Source: Geodermatophilaceae bacterium
Lineage (GTDB): Bacteria; Actinomycetota; Actinomycetes; Mycobacteriales; Geodermatophilaceae
Length of the DNA stretch: 16,721 nt
Assembly: GCA_013696785.1 (NCBI GenBank)
Contig: JACCXW010000180.1
Coordinates: 1 to 16,721, forward strand
Direction: 5' to 3'
The first letter of the stretch is position 1. Every line of letters begins with the position of its first letter. The position numbers and the translations under genes were made by a program. A model generated the notes under the pieces. The model made no database searches. It was not told the DNA's origin and was given only the letters and a program-made list of their open reading frames with translations. Below are positions 1 through 6,364 of the stretch, piece after piece.

Positions 1-950
1 ACTACAAGACCCACAAGCTCGACGCAAGCGGCGCGGACGCCGTCACGGGCCGCCAGCAGTTGATGGTGAACGGCGACGTGCGGATCGGGTACGTCGCCGC
101 GGACCGGCCGTCGCCGCTGTACCGCAATGCCACCGGCGACGAGTGCCTGTACGTCGAGAGCGGGTCGGCGCGGGTGGAGACGGTGTTCGGGGCGCTGAAC
201 GTGGGAAGCGGCGACTACATCGTGCTTCCCACGTCGACGACGTACACCGTCGTCCCGACCGGCGAGGGCCCCGTGCGGATGCTGACCGTCGAGGCGTTCG
301 GGCACATCGGGGCGCCACGCCGCTATCTGTCCGCCAAGGGTCAGTTCCTGGAGCATTCGCCGTACTGCGAAAGGGATCTACGCGGTCCGGCCGAACCCCA
401 CGTCGTAGACGGCGAGGACGTGCCCGTGTTGGTGCGGCACCGGCAGGGAGTCAGTGAGCTCACCTACGCGCGGCATCCGTTCGACGTGGTCGGGTGGGAC
501 GGGTGTCTGTACCCGTACGTCTTCAACGTGGCGGACTTCGAGCCGATCACGGGCCGAGTGCACCAGCCGCCGACGGTGCACCAGACGTTCGAGGGCCCGC
601 GGTTCGTGATCTGCTCGTTCGTGCCGCGCAAGGTCGACTATCACCCTGACTCGATCCCGGTTCCTTACAACCACGCCAACGTGGACTCGGACGAGATGCT
701 GTTCTACTGCGGCGGCAGCTACGAGGCTCGCAAGGGTGCCGGGATCGAACAGGGATCCATCTCGCTGCACCCGTCCGGCTTCACCCACGGACCGCAGCCC
801 GGCGCCGCGGAAGCCTCCATGGGATCGGAGCGGTTCGACGAGCTCGCCGTCATGGTCGACACGTTCCGCCCGCTGGACCTCACCGACCACGCCCGCGCCT
901 GCGAGGACACCGGCTACGCGTGGACCTGGGCGGGCCGCACCAACCGCTGA
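1..950 (+). CDS. hmgA: Homogentisate 1,2-dioxygenase, 5' end outside window
   Basis: The frame is open from the first complete codon (position 3) to TGA at 948-950, so the true start lies upstream; the TTG/ATG at 60-65 are internal. About 315 residues are visible, and the family is usually somewhat under 400 in actinobacteria, so perhaps 75 are missing. The product would open the ring of homogentisate to maleylacetoacetate in tyrosine/phenylalanine breakdown, in the cytosol. The cupin-like C-terminal half carries a His followed by an acidic cluster (PYNHANVDSDEM) and a second His in GFTHGPQPG; in known homogentisate dioxygenases the Fe(II) ligands are two His and one Glu in this arrangement. 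No other homogentisate pathway gene is in the window. Family assignment is by recognition of the motif pattern; substrate is inferred. Confidence 0.85.
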   Translation, partial: YKTHKLDASGADAVTGRQQLMVNGDVRIGYVAADRPSPLYRNATGDECLYVESGSARVETVFGALNVGSGDYIVLPTSTTYTVVPTGEGPVRMLTVEAFGHIGAPRRYLSAKGQFLEHSPYCERDLRGPAEPHVVDGEDVPVLVRHRQGVSELTYARHPFDVVGWDGCLYPYVFNVADFEPITGRVHQPPTVHQTFEGPRFVICSFVPRKVDYHPDSIPVPYNHANVDSDEMLFYCGGSYEARKGAGIEQGSISLHPSGFTHGPQPGAAEASMGSERFDELAVMVDTFRPLDLTDHARACEDTGYAWTWAGRTNR

Positions 951-971
951 GCGTCCGAGCACACCCGACGG

Positions 972-1084
972 CGATGATCACGGGATCTTGCCGCCGGGCC
1001 GGCCGTGATCATGGGCTCGACCGGCCAGGACCGGCCAAAGCCCACGATCATCACGAGCGGACGGGTGAAACCCTGTGATCATCG
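972..1084. repeat. Cluster of TGATCA-centred inverted repeats
   Basis: The 200-base gap between the dioxygenase and the next gene holds four GATCAT/ATGATC cores at about 974-980, 1005-1012, 1046-1052 and 1075-1083. A perfect 10-bp inverted repeat pairs 974-983 with 1003-1012. Another pairs 1012-1017 (TGGGCT) with 1039-1044 (AGCCCA), extended by flanking GATCAT cores. An outer pair matches 972-981 with 1075-1084. A tandem GACCGGCCA sits in the middle. It could act as a terminator for the dioxygenase or be a REP-like dispersed element; there is no T-run. No protein-like reading frame is seen here. Confidence 0.6.
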
Positions 1085-1150
1085 GGTGCTCGGGCGGATC
1101 ACCGCGGCCGGGCCTACGCTGGGTTCAGTCGCGAGAATGAGGAGTTCGCT

Positions 1151-1435
1151 GTGTCTGCCCTGCTGATCTTCGTGGGACTCGGTCTGCTGGCCTACGGCGG
1201 GTACTCCGTCCTGGTATTGCCCAAGAAGCCGCTGGTCCGTGGTGACAGCAGACGGGCCACGCAGGTGTGGGCCACCGGCGTCCTGATCGCCGTGGCCGGA
1301 ACACTGGCCCTGGTGATCGGTGTGTCCGATTCGTTGATCGGCGGCATCGTGGGCTTCCTCGTCCTCGGTGGCGCTGTCGTCGGCGGCGGTGCCCTGCAGT
1401 TCCGGCGGATGCTCGAGCAGGTAGCCGGCCGGTGA
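1151..1435 (+). CDS. Small two- to three-helix membrane protein
   Basis: A 94-residue protein with GTG start preceded by GAGGAG at 1139-1144, six bases upstream. Hydrophobic segments lie at about residues 2-24, 40-58 and 61-80, with a short basic loop (KKPLVRGDSRR) between the first two and a charged C-terminus. I recognise no named family. Its TGA overlaps the GTG of the ABC ATPase gene by four bases (GTGA at 1432-1435), so it is almost certainly translated together with the transporter downstream and may be an accessory subunit; that role is inferred from position only. TACGCT at 1115-1120 is a possible -10 box for the operon, without a clear -35. Confidence 0.7.
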   Translation: MSALLIFVGLGLLAYGGYSVLVLPKKPLVRGDSRRATQVWATGVLIAVAGTLALVIGVSDSLIGGIVGFLVLGGAVVGGGALQFRRMLEQVAGR

Positions 1436-2517
1436 CTCGGGCGTTTCCCGCGACTTCTGCAACCTCTGTAACCGCCACAGACGGCGGCCCCGCGGTCGAG
1501 GTGCGGGACCTGGTCAAGCGCTACCCGAAGCGACCGGTCAACGCCGTCGACGGCATCTCCTTCACGGTGGGACGGGGGGAGATCTTCGGCCTGCTCGGCC
1601 CGAACGGCGCCGGCAAGACCACCACCATCGGCGTTCTCACGACGCGGGTGAAGGCGACCTCCGGATCGGCGAACGTCGGCGGTGTCGACGTTGTCGCCCA
1701 TCCGGTCGCTGCGCGGGCGCGGTTGGCCGTCGTACCGCAGCGGGTGAATCTGGACCGGGCGCTGACCGCACGGCAGAACCTGGTATTCCACGCGGCCTAT
1801 CACGGTGTCCCGGTCGCAGAACGCAACCGGCGGGCTGATGCCGTGCTGGAGCAGTTCGGGCTCGCCGACCGGGCCAAGGACAAAGTCGACTTCTACTCCG
1901 GCGGCATGGGTCAGCGGCTGCTGATCGCCCGCGCCATGATGCACGCGCCCGAGGTGCTGTTCCTGGACGAACCCAGCACCGGACTGGACCCGCAGGCCCG
2001 GCTGTTCGTTTGGGACCGCATCCGGGAGATGCGCGCAAACGGTGTCACGATCGTTCTCACCACCCATGACATGGACGAGGCGGCGACGCTGGCTGACCGG
2101 GTCGGCATCATGGACCACGGCACCCTGCTGGCGCTGGACACACCTGATGCGCTGACCCGATCGTTGCCGGGCAGTACGACGCTGGATCTCACCATCGCCC
2201 ACGCCGCTGGTGACAGCCCCGCGGCGATCATCGGAGAACTGTCCGCCGTCCGCGGCGTGGAGCAGGTCGAGAGTGTCGCGTCCGACCAGTCCGGCGGCGG
2301 GGGGATGCCGGGAGGTCCGCCGCCGGCGCCCGCCGCGCCGCAGTCGGCCCCGAGCGAGCTTCGGGTCAGGCTCTACCTGACCAGCGAGGCAGCCGCGTTG
2401 ATCGCACCGGTCACCGAGTTGCTCCTGGGTCGCGGCGCCCGGCTGACCGCGATCAGTCTCGGTGAGCCGAGCCTTGAGGACGTATTCATCAGCCTCACCG
2501 GAAGGGACCTGCGTTGA
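1432..2517 (+). CDS. ABC-2 type transporter ATP-binding protein (DrrA-like)
   Basis: A 361-residue cytosolic ATPase of the daunorubicin-resistance-like ABC-2 exporter family. The GTG at 1432 is chosen because it makes a four-base GTGA overlap with the preceding gene; longer frames upstream are out-of-frame shadow of that gene. Walker A GPNGAGKTT is at residues 56-64, the signature YSGGMGQR at about 155-162, Walker B LFLDEP at 176-181 and the H-loop His at 212. The C-terminal part (about 230-361) fits the DUF4162-type regulatory domain, interrupted by a Gly/Pro/Ala-rich insert at about 286-305. It pairs with the permease that follows with a four-base overlap. The exported substrate (lipid, drug or polymer) cannot be told. 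Confidence 0.93.
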   Translation: MTRAFPATSATSVTATDGGPAVEVRDLVKRYPKRPVNAVDGISFTVGRGEIFGLLGPNGAGKTTTIGVLTTRVKATSGSANVGGVDVVAHPVAARARLAVVPQRVNLDRALTARQNLVFHAAYHGVPVAERNRRADAVLEQFGLADRAKDKVDFYSGGMGQRLLIARAMMHAPEVLFLDEPSTGLDPQARLFVWDRIREMRANGVTIVLTTHDMDEAATLADRVGIMDHGTLLALDTPDALTRSLPGSTTLDLTIAHAAGDSPAAIIGELSAVRGVEQVESVASDQSGGGGMPGGPPPAPAAPQSAPSELRVRLYLTSEAAALIAPVTELLLGRGARLTAISLGEPSLEDVFISLTGRDLR

Positions 2518-3368
2518 CGAAGTCGACGTCCACGACAGTTGCGCCGGCCGGCTCAGGCCAACAGCCGGCGATGCCGTCAGGGTCTGACAGGTCCGGGGCG
2601 GGGGCGGTCCGGGCGTTCGGGGCGCTGCTCTGGCGGGACGTCTTCGTCACCGGCCGGGAGCTGGTCGCTTTCCTCGCCCAGGTGATCCTGCAGCCGCTGT
2701 TCCTGCTCTTCGTCTTCGGCAAGGTGCTCGGGGATCTCGGTTACACGCAGGACAACTTCGCGCAGGTGCTGCTTCCGGGCGTGATCGCTTTCACCGCATT
2801 CCTCACCGCGCTGCAGAACGTCGCGTTCCCGCTGGTCATCGACTTCTCCTACACGAAGGAGATCGAGGATCGGCTGATGGCACCGCTGCCGACCTCGATG
2901 GTCGCAGTCGAGAAGGTGGTCTTCGCCACCCTGCGCGCCCTCATCGCCGCCGTGCTGATGTTCCCTCTCGGCTACTGGGTGCTGGGTGAGGTTTCGATCA
3001 CCTGGGCCGCCGTACCGGCGGTTGCGATGTTCCTGGTGCTCGGTGCGCTGGTCGGCGCCGCGGTCGGGCTGACGCTGGGCACCCTCGTGACGGCGTCGAA
3101 GATCAACCTGGTCTTCGCGATCGTGCTGACGCCCCTGCTGTTCACCGGGAGTACGCAGTTCCCGTGGGTGTCGCTCGACGACCTGCGCTGGTTCCAGGTG
3201 ATCTGCGCGGTCAACCCGCTGACCTATGTCAGCGAGGGCATGCGCGCGGAGATGCTGCCGTCGCTGGACCACATCCCCGCCTGGGTCAGCGGGCTGGCCC
3301 TGCTGGGCTACCTCGTCGTGTTCATGGCAATCGGCATCAAGGGATTCCTACGACGCGCGATCGACTGA
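2514..3368 (+). CDS. ABC-2 type transporter permease
   Basis: A 284-residue permease starting with TTG at 2514, overlapping the ATPase stop as TTGA. A cytosolic N-terminal tail of about 45 residues precedes six hydrophobic segments at roughly 48-70, 82-105, 132-155, 160-187, 190-210 and 255-277. The motif NPLTYVSEGMRAEM between the fifth and sixth segments is typical of DrrB/ABC-2 permeases. It should form an exporter with the ATPase encoded directly upstream. Its last 21 bases overlap the 3' end of the convergent DUF1707 gene, so no terminator separates the two. Substrate unknown. Confidence 0.92.
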   Translation: MTKSTSTTVAPAGSGQQPAMPSGSDRSGAGAVRAFGALLWRDVFVTGRELVAFLAQVILQPLFLLFVFGKVLGDLGYTQDNFAQVLLPGVIAFTAFLTALQNVAFPLVIDFSYTKEIEDRLMAPLPTSMVAVEKVVFATLRALIAAVLMFPLGYWVLGEVSITWAAVPAVAMFLVLGALVGAAVGLTLGTLVTASKINLVFAIVLTPLLFTGSTQFPWVSLDDLRWFQVICAVNPLTYVSEGMRAEMLPSLDHIPAWVSGLALLGYLVVFMAIGIKGFLRRAID

Positions 3369-3842
3369 TCGCCGCCGGCGCCACCGCGCTGGTCCGTCGT
3401 AGCCGATCCGGCGTGCGTGTCGCAGCACGCTGAACGCCATGAACGCCAGCGGCCAGACCGGCCAGAAGAACGGCGCGTCCGACAGCGCCCAGAGGGTCAC
3501 CAGCAGACCTGCCACGACGCTCACCGTCAAGAAGTGCCGGAACAAGCCGGCACGGGCTGCGGCGCGGGCCTCGGCGGTGTTCTCCAGCAGCGAGCGGCCC
3601 CCGTCGGGCAGGTCGGCGGTCAGCGGCGCCAACTCACTTCTGAAGCGGGCGGCGTACAGCGCGGCGAGCCGCTCGTCGGCCTCGCCCAGGCTGAGCATTC
3701 CCTCCCCGGCGGCCGCCCGAAGAATTCTGGCCACCTGCTCGCGGTCGGCGTCGGAGGCGCGGATGCCGTGCTCGTGCTCAGGCACGACCGCGAGCATGTG
3801 CTGGACGGGTCCATCGGTGCGGTACGGCGTCATCTGGGTCAT
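3348..3842 (-). CDS. DUF1707 and 2TM domain membrane protein
   Basis: A 164-residue protein if started at ATG 3842, which has GGCAGG nine bases upstream on its strand; an ATG at 3833 and longer in-frame starts up to 3932 are alternatives. Residues about 27-80 (IRASDADREQVARILRAA onward) match the actinobacterial DUF1707 domain, a short helical segment often found at the N-terminus of membrane or sensor-like proteins. Two hydrophobic helices at about 103-120 and 125-142 follow, then an Arg-rich tail (RWRRRRS). The function of DUF1707 proteins is not established. The stop codon lies inside the 3' end of the convergent ABC permease gene (21-base overlap). Confidence 0.8.
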   Translation of the reverse strand: MTQMTPYRTDGPVQHMLAVVPEHEHGIRASDADREQVARILRAAAGEGMLSLGEADERLAALYAARFRSELAPLTADLPDGGRSLLENTAEARAAARAGLFRHFLTVSVVAGLLVTLWALSDAPFFWPVWPLAFMAFSVLRHARRIGYDGPARWRRRRSVDRAS

Positions 3843-3865
3843 GTCATGCAGCCTGCCGCTCGCGG

Positions 3866-4123
3866 GTGGCTGTGCCATCGCCCCTGGAGCGGCTGTCTCG
3901 GCCGCAATCCGCCGTACACCGGGTACGTCCACCGACGTATCGCGTCGCTGTTGCCGATGCCGACGTGACTGGGGACGGGGGATCTCTGGTCTTCATGCTG
4001 ACCCGTTCGGGAGCCGTCCATGCCGCGGGCTCGGTCCTGTTCCGCACTGCCGGCACGGCCGTGGCACCGTCGGACTACTCCGCCGGCGTCGGCCGGGTCC
4101 GGTTCGCCCCTAGCACCCGGTAG
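3866..4123 (+). pseudogene. Calx-beta domain fragment
   Basis: An 85-codon GTG-started frame whose residues about 25-83 read like one Calx-beta repeat: a VAVADADVT strand, then VLFRTAGTAVAPSDYSAG and a closing VRFAP. Calx-beta repeats normally read ATADGTATAGSDYTA followed by LTFAPGE, usually in large exported or surface proteins with many copies. Here there is one repeat, no signal peptide, no partner domain, and a stop exactly where the last strand should begin. The start is only 23 bases from the divergent DUF1707 start and has no clear ribosome binding site. I read it as the remnant of a lost larger gene, though a real small protein is not excluded. Confidence 0.5.
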
Positions 4124-4135
4124 CCGAGGGGAGCA

Positions 4136-4153
4136 GACCGCGTTGGTGCGGTC
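4136..4153. other. Small hairpin between Calx-beta fragment and vapC
   Basis: GACCGC and GCGGTC form a perfect 6-bp stem around the loop GTTGGT. It lies downstream of both the Calx-beta fragment (+) and the vapC gene (-). Without a T-run its role as terminator is uncertain. Confidence 0.3.
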
Positions 4154-4187
4154 AGCGGGTCGACGATGCCCTAGCGGAGGGGAAACG

Positions 4188-4238
4188 ATGCGGCTGATTC
4201 TCAGCAGGCCGGTCGGCCTCGCTTCTGGCCCGTCGTGA
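4188..4238 (+). CDS. Possible 16-residue small ORF with strong ribosome site
   Basis: GGAGGGG at 4176-4182 sits six bases before an ATG that opens a 16-codon frame (MRLILSRPVGLASGPS). The initiation signal is better than that of most genes in the window, yet the frame ends at once, in the 116-base gap between the Calx-beta fragment and vapC. It may be the beginning of a lost gene or a leader peptide; nothing downstream on the same strand supports a leader role. Confidence 0.2.
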   Translation: MRLILSRPVGLASGPS

Positions 4239-4239
4239 G

Positions 4240-4650
4240 TCAGCGTCGGCTGGTCGGGATCAGCGTGGCGACATCGTCGTGCGCCGCCGCCAACCCGCGA
4301 TCCAGCGTTGCCAGCCGGCCCCCGCGGGTGCGGGCCAAGTGCGCGAGGTACGCGTCGGTCACCTGCCGGTGCCCGACCACCCCGCCGAGGGGCACTTCGG
4401 GGTAGCTCAGGTTGTCGACCCAGAACTCGTGGCGTGGATGCCCGAGCAGGGCGGCGAGGGCTCGTTTCGCCGACTCGGCGCTGCCACCAGCGCGCAACCA
4501 GGCCCGGACCAGCGTCCCCTGCGTGATGGGGCAACTCGCGAAGCGATGCTTGCCATCGACCATCCATTGTCGTGCGGCCTCGCTGCGCACGTGCCCCGTG
4601 ATGCTCAGCGCGCTGAGGACGTTGCCGTCGAGCAGGACGCTGGGACTCAC
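4240..4650 (-). CDS. vapC: VapC-like PIN domain ribonuclease toxin
   Basis: A 136-residue single PIN domain, the usual VapC length. Visible acidic residues of the metal site are Asp8 (LLDGNVL, where LLDTNVL is usual), Asp99 (VTDAYLA) and Asp117 (LATLDRGLA). The segment CPITQGTLVR occupies the place where many PIN proteins have a Glu. VapC toxins are Mg-dependent RNases that cut tRNA or rRNA and are held inactive by a VapB antitoxin. The GTG start overlaps the TGA of the repeat leader ORF (GTGA), with GGAGG just upstream, so translation is probably coupled. No VapB-like antitoxin is visible on either side, which is unusual for the family. Confidence 0.85.
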   Translation of the reverse strand: MSPSVLLDGNVLSALSITGHVRSEAARQWMVDGKHRFASCPITQGTLVRAWLRAGGSAESAKRALAALLGHPRHEFWVDNLSYPEVPLGGVVGHRQVTDAYLAHLARTRGGRLATLDRGLAAAHDDVATLIPTSRR

Positions 4651-4766
4651 GCCGCCTCCGCGGGGGGTTGTGCGTCGGCGATTCTCATTGCCGCCTCCGC
4701 GGCGGGGAGTGCGTCGGCGGTTCTCATTGCCGCCTCCGCGGCGGGGAGTGCGTCGGCGGTGCTCAC
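4647..4766 (-). CDS. Repeat-built 39-residue leader ORF of vapC
   Basis: GTG at 4766 has GAGGA six bases upstream. The frame holds exactly three 13-residue units of the form xxxADALPAAEAA and ends in a TGA overlapping the vapC GTG. Each unit ends in the codons for AEAA, whose DNA contains GGAGG, and the next begins with a start codon (ATG at 4727 and at 4688). Every unit therefore carries its own ribosome site and in-frame start, and the last GGAGG serves vapC. It stands where a vapB gene would be expected but has no DNA-binding or antitoxin motif. It may be a translational-coupling leader, or a degenerate antitoxin replaced by repeats. Confidence 0.5.
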   Translation of the reverse strand: MSTADALPAAEAAMRTADALPAAEAAMRIADAQPPAEAA

Positions 4767-4767
4767 A
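4651..4767. repeat. 39-bp tandem repeat, three copies
   Basis: Units span 4651-4689, 4690-4728 and 4729-4767. The second and third differ only in the last few bases; the first has a few substitutions. The unit length is 13 codons, so changes in copy number would keep the leader ORF open. There are no spacers, so this is not a CRISPR array. Confidence 0.92.
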
Positions 4768-4801
4768 TGTCGTCCTCGAGAGCCCTTACATCCTCGCGCG
4801 T

Positions 4802-5428
4802 TCAACCCCAGGGCGGGAGCTGCGGCAGGCCGTTTCCACCGCGGCCGACCAGCCATGCCAGCAGCTGCGCCGCGGTCAGCTCAGGCACCGCGATGTCGGG
4901 AGCCCGTTCGGACAGCCTCGGCAGTTCGCGGGCGAGGTGGAACTCGACGAACTCCAGCGACCAGTCGGAGGAGGTGGAGCCGAGGTCCAGGTCGAGGCGG
5001 TGAATTTCGATCTCACGCCATCGCGAGACCGGTCCACGGGTTACCGGCCGGCGTCCTGACTGCCACCGCAGTGTCCCCTCCCAGTCCGGCATGGACCGGT
5101 ACGCCGCCAGGCAGCGGGCGCCGGTTTGCCGAACCAGTTCGACGAGCTCCGCCGCGGACCGGTTCCCGTCAGCCTCGATCTCGGCCTCGCGCCGGGTCGG
5201 TGACCCGGCGTACTGCTCGATGTCCTCGCCCCGGGCGTATCCCTCGAACATCTCCGCCGCCGTCCTGGCGTTGCCTGCGATGTGCGCCAGGACATGCCCA
5301 CGCGTCCAGCCGGGCAGCGCAGATGCCGCGCGCACCTGCCCATCGGTGAGCGCCGCGAGCGAGGCGTCGAGCCGCGCTTGGCTCCGGGCCACCTGGCTCA
5401 CCAACCATGCGGCGTCGGCCTGAGGCAC
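4802..5428 (-). CDS. Mycothiol-dependent maleylpyruvate isomerase-like protein
   Basis: A 208-residue protein of the DinB-like four-helix family with the MDMPI N-terminal domain. The pattern PGWTRGHVLAHIAGNA (residues 39-54) supplies His49, and E-x3-H at Glu139/His143 (WREIEIHRLDL) supplies the other metal ligands, matching His/Glu/His in the characterised Corynebacterium enzyme. That enzyme isomerises maleylpyruvate to fumarylpyruvate in gentisate degradation using mycothiol; many homologues act as other thiol transferases, so the substrate here is open. The GTG start lies three bases after the SDR stop, so it is the second gene of that operon. Length is slightly short of the typical two-domain form. 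Confidence 0.8.
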   Translation of the reverse strand: MPQADAAWLVSQVARSQARLDASLAALTDGQVRAASALPGWTRGHVLAHIAGNARTAAEMFEGYARGEDIEQYAGSPTRREAEIEADGNRSAAELVELVRQTGARCLAAYRSMPDWEGTLRWQSGRRPVTRGPVSRWREIEIHRLDLDLGSTSSDWSLEFVEFHLARELPRLSERAPDIAVPELTAAQLLAWLVGRGGNGLPQLPPWG

Positions 5429-5431
5429 CGC

Positions 5432-6331
5432 CTAGCCGCGGTTGGACATGGTGTAGCGCAGCTTGGTCATCATGTACTCCGCCTGCGGAACGATCCCGCT
5501 GACCTCGAAGAGTTCGCCGACGCGCTCGGTGAACTGCGACGGATCCCAGCGTCGGCCGCCGTTCTCGATCACCGCGACGGACGTGAACGGTCGGTAGATC
5601 TCGACGGTGTCGCCCTGTACGCCGAACACCTTGCCGCTGATGTGGGCAGCGGCATCGGAGCAGAGGAAGGCAACGAACGGTGCCACGTTGTCCGGGTGCC
5701 AGAAGTCGAATTCGCCCTCGCCCTGGGCGATCTCGCCGTACGCCGACTCCGTCATCGCGGTGCGCGCGGCCGGAGCGATCGCGTTGGACGTGACGCCGTA
5801 CTTCATCATCTCCTGCGCGACGATCGTCGAAAAGGCCGCGATGCCGGCCTTGGCCGCCCCGTAGTTCGCCTGGCCGAAATTGCCGAGAATCCCCGACGTG
5901 GACGCAGTGTGCACGATGTGGCCCGGGCGCTGGGAGGCCTTCCAGTACCGGCAGGCCGCGTGCGTGGTCGTGTAGTGCCCGCGCAAGTGCACCGCGATGA
6001 CGGCGTCCCATTCCTCGGGTGTCATGTTCGCCAGCGTCCGGTCGCGCAGGATGCCGGCGTTGTTGACGAGGGCATCGAGTTGCCCGAACTGCGAGACCGC
6101 GGTCTCGACGAGCCGGTCGCCGACCGCCACCTCGCTGACGTCCCCTGGGACGAGCATCGCCTGCCCGCCACCGGCGATGATCTCCTCGACCACCGCCTGA
6201 CCCGTTGCCGCGTCGTACTCGTTGAGCACGACGGCCGCCCCCTGCCGGGCGAGTTCCAGGGCCTCGCCGCGGCCCAGACCGCGACCGGCGCCGGTCACGA
6301 TGACGACCTTGTCGCTGAGCAGATCTCCCAT
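5432..6331 (-). CDS. SDR dehydrogenase, MFE-2/3-hydroxyacyl-CoA-like
   Basis: A 299-residue NAD(P)-dependent short-chain dehydrogenase. The nucleotide loop TGAGRGLG is at 13-20, NNAG at 90-93, catalytic Ser144 and YxxxK at Tyr157/Lys161. GILGNFGQANYGAAKAG, and VHLRGH at 114-119 in place of the usual Asn-containing motif, resemble the (3R)-hydroxyacyl-CoA dehydrogenase part of MFE-2 enzymes. The C-terminal extension after about residue 240 is longer than in simple FabG proteins. The ATG at 6331 is chosen because TAGGTT, a -10-like box, ends eight bases upstream and no ribosome site is seen, fitting a leaderless mRNA. It heads the operon running to vapC. Beta-oxidation of a fatty or aromatic acyl-CoA is a reasonable but unproven role. 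Confidence 0.88.
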   Translation of the reverse strand: MGDLLSDKVVIVTGAGRGLGRGEALELARQGAAVVLNEYDAATGQAVVEEIIAGGGQAMLVPGDVSEVAVGDRLVETAVSQFGQLDALVNNAGILRDRTLANMTPEEWDAVIAVHLRGHYTTTHAACRYWKASQRPGHIVHTASTSGILGNFGQANYGAAKAGIAAFSTIVAQEMMKYGVTSNAIAPAARTAMTESAYGEIAQGEGEFDFWHPDNVAPFVAFLCSDAAAHISGKVFGVQGDTVEIYRPFTSVAVIENGGRRWDPSQFTERVGELFEVSGIVPQAEYMMTKLRYTMSNRG

Positions 6332-6339
6332 GACGGAAG

Positions 6340-6358
6340 AACCTAGCCGGTCTAGGTT
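6340..6358. promoter_or_regulatory. Symmetric divergent promoter/operator palindrome
   Basis: A perfect inverted repeat AACCTAG-CCGGT-CTAGGTT occupies the 33-base gap between the SDR start (6331, -) and the methyltransferase start (6365, +). Each arm contains TAGGTT, which fits the actinobacterial -10 consensus TANNNT. On the + strand it ends six bases before the ATG, on the - strand eight bases before, so both genes would make essentially leaderless mRNAs. On the + strand ATGACG at 6330-6335 is a possible -35 with a 17-base spacer. The palindrome could also be an operator for a dimeric regulator blocking both promoters. Confidence 0.55.
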
Positions 6359-6364
6359 GGCCCG

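Noticed and set aside
60..65. TTG/ATG as start of the dioxygenase gene
   Set aside because: The frame stays open to the window edge with family-like residues upstream (YKTHKLDASGAD), so these codons are internal.
3839..4567. Long minus-strand frame of 242 codons across the Calx-beta/vapC region
   Set aside because: Arg/Pro/Gly-rich translation without motifs; it is out of frame with vapC and antisense to the Calx-beta fragment.
4651..4767. CRISPR-like array
   Set aside because: Units are directly adjacent with no spacers and the period is exactly 13 codons inside a reading frame.
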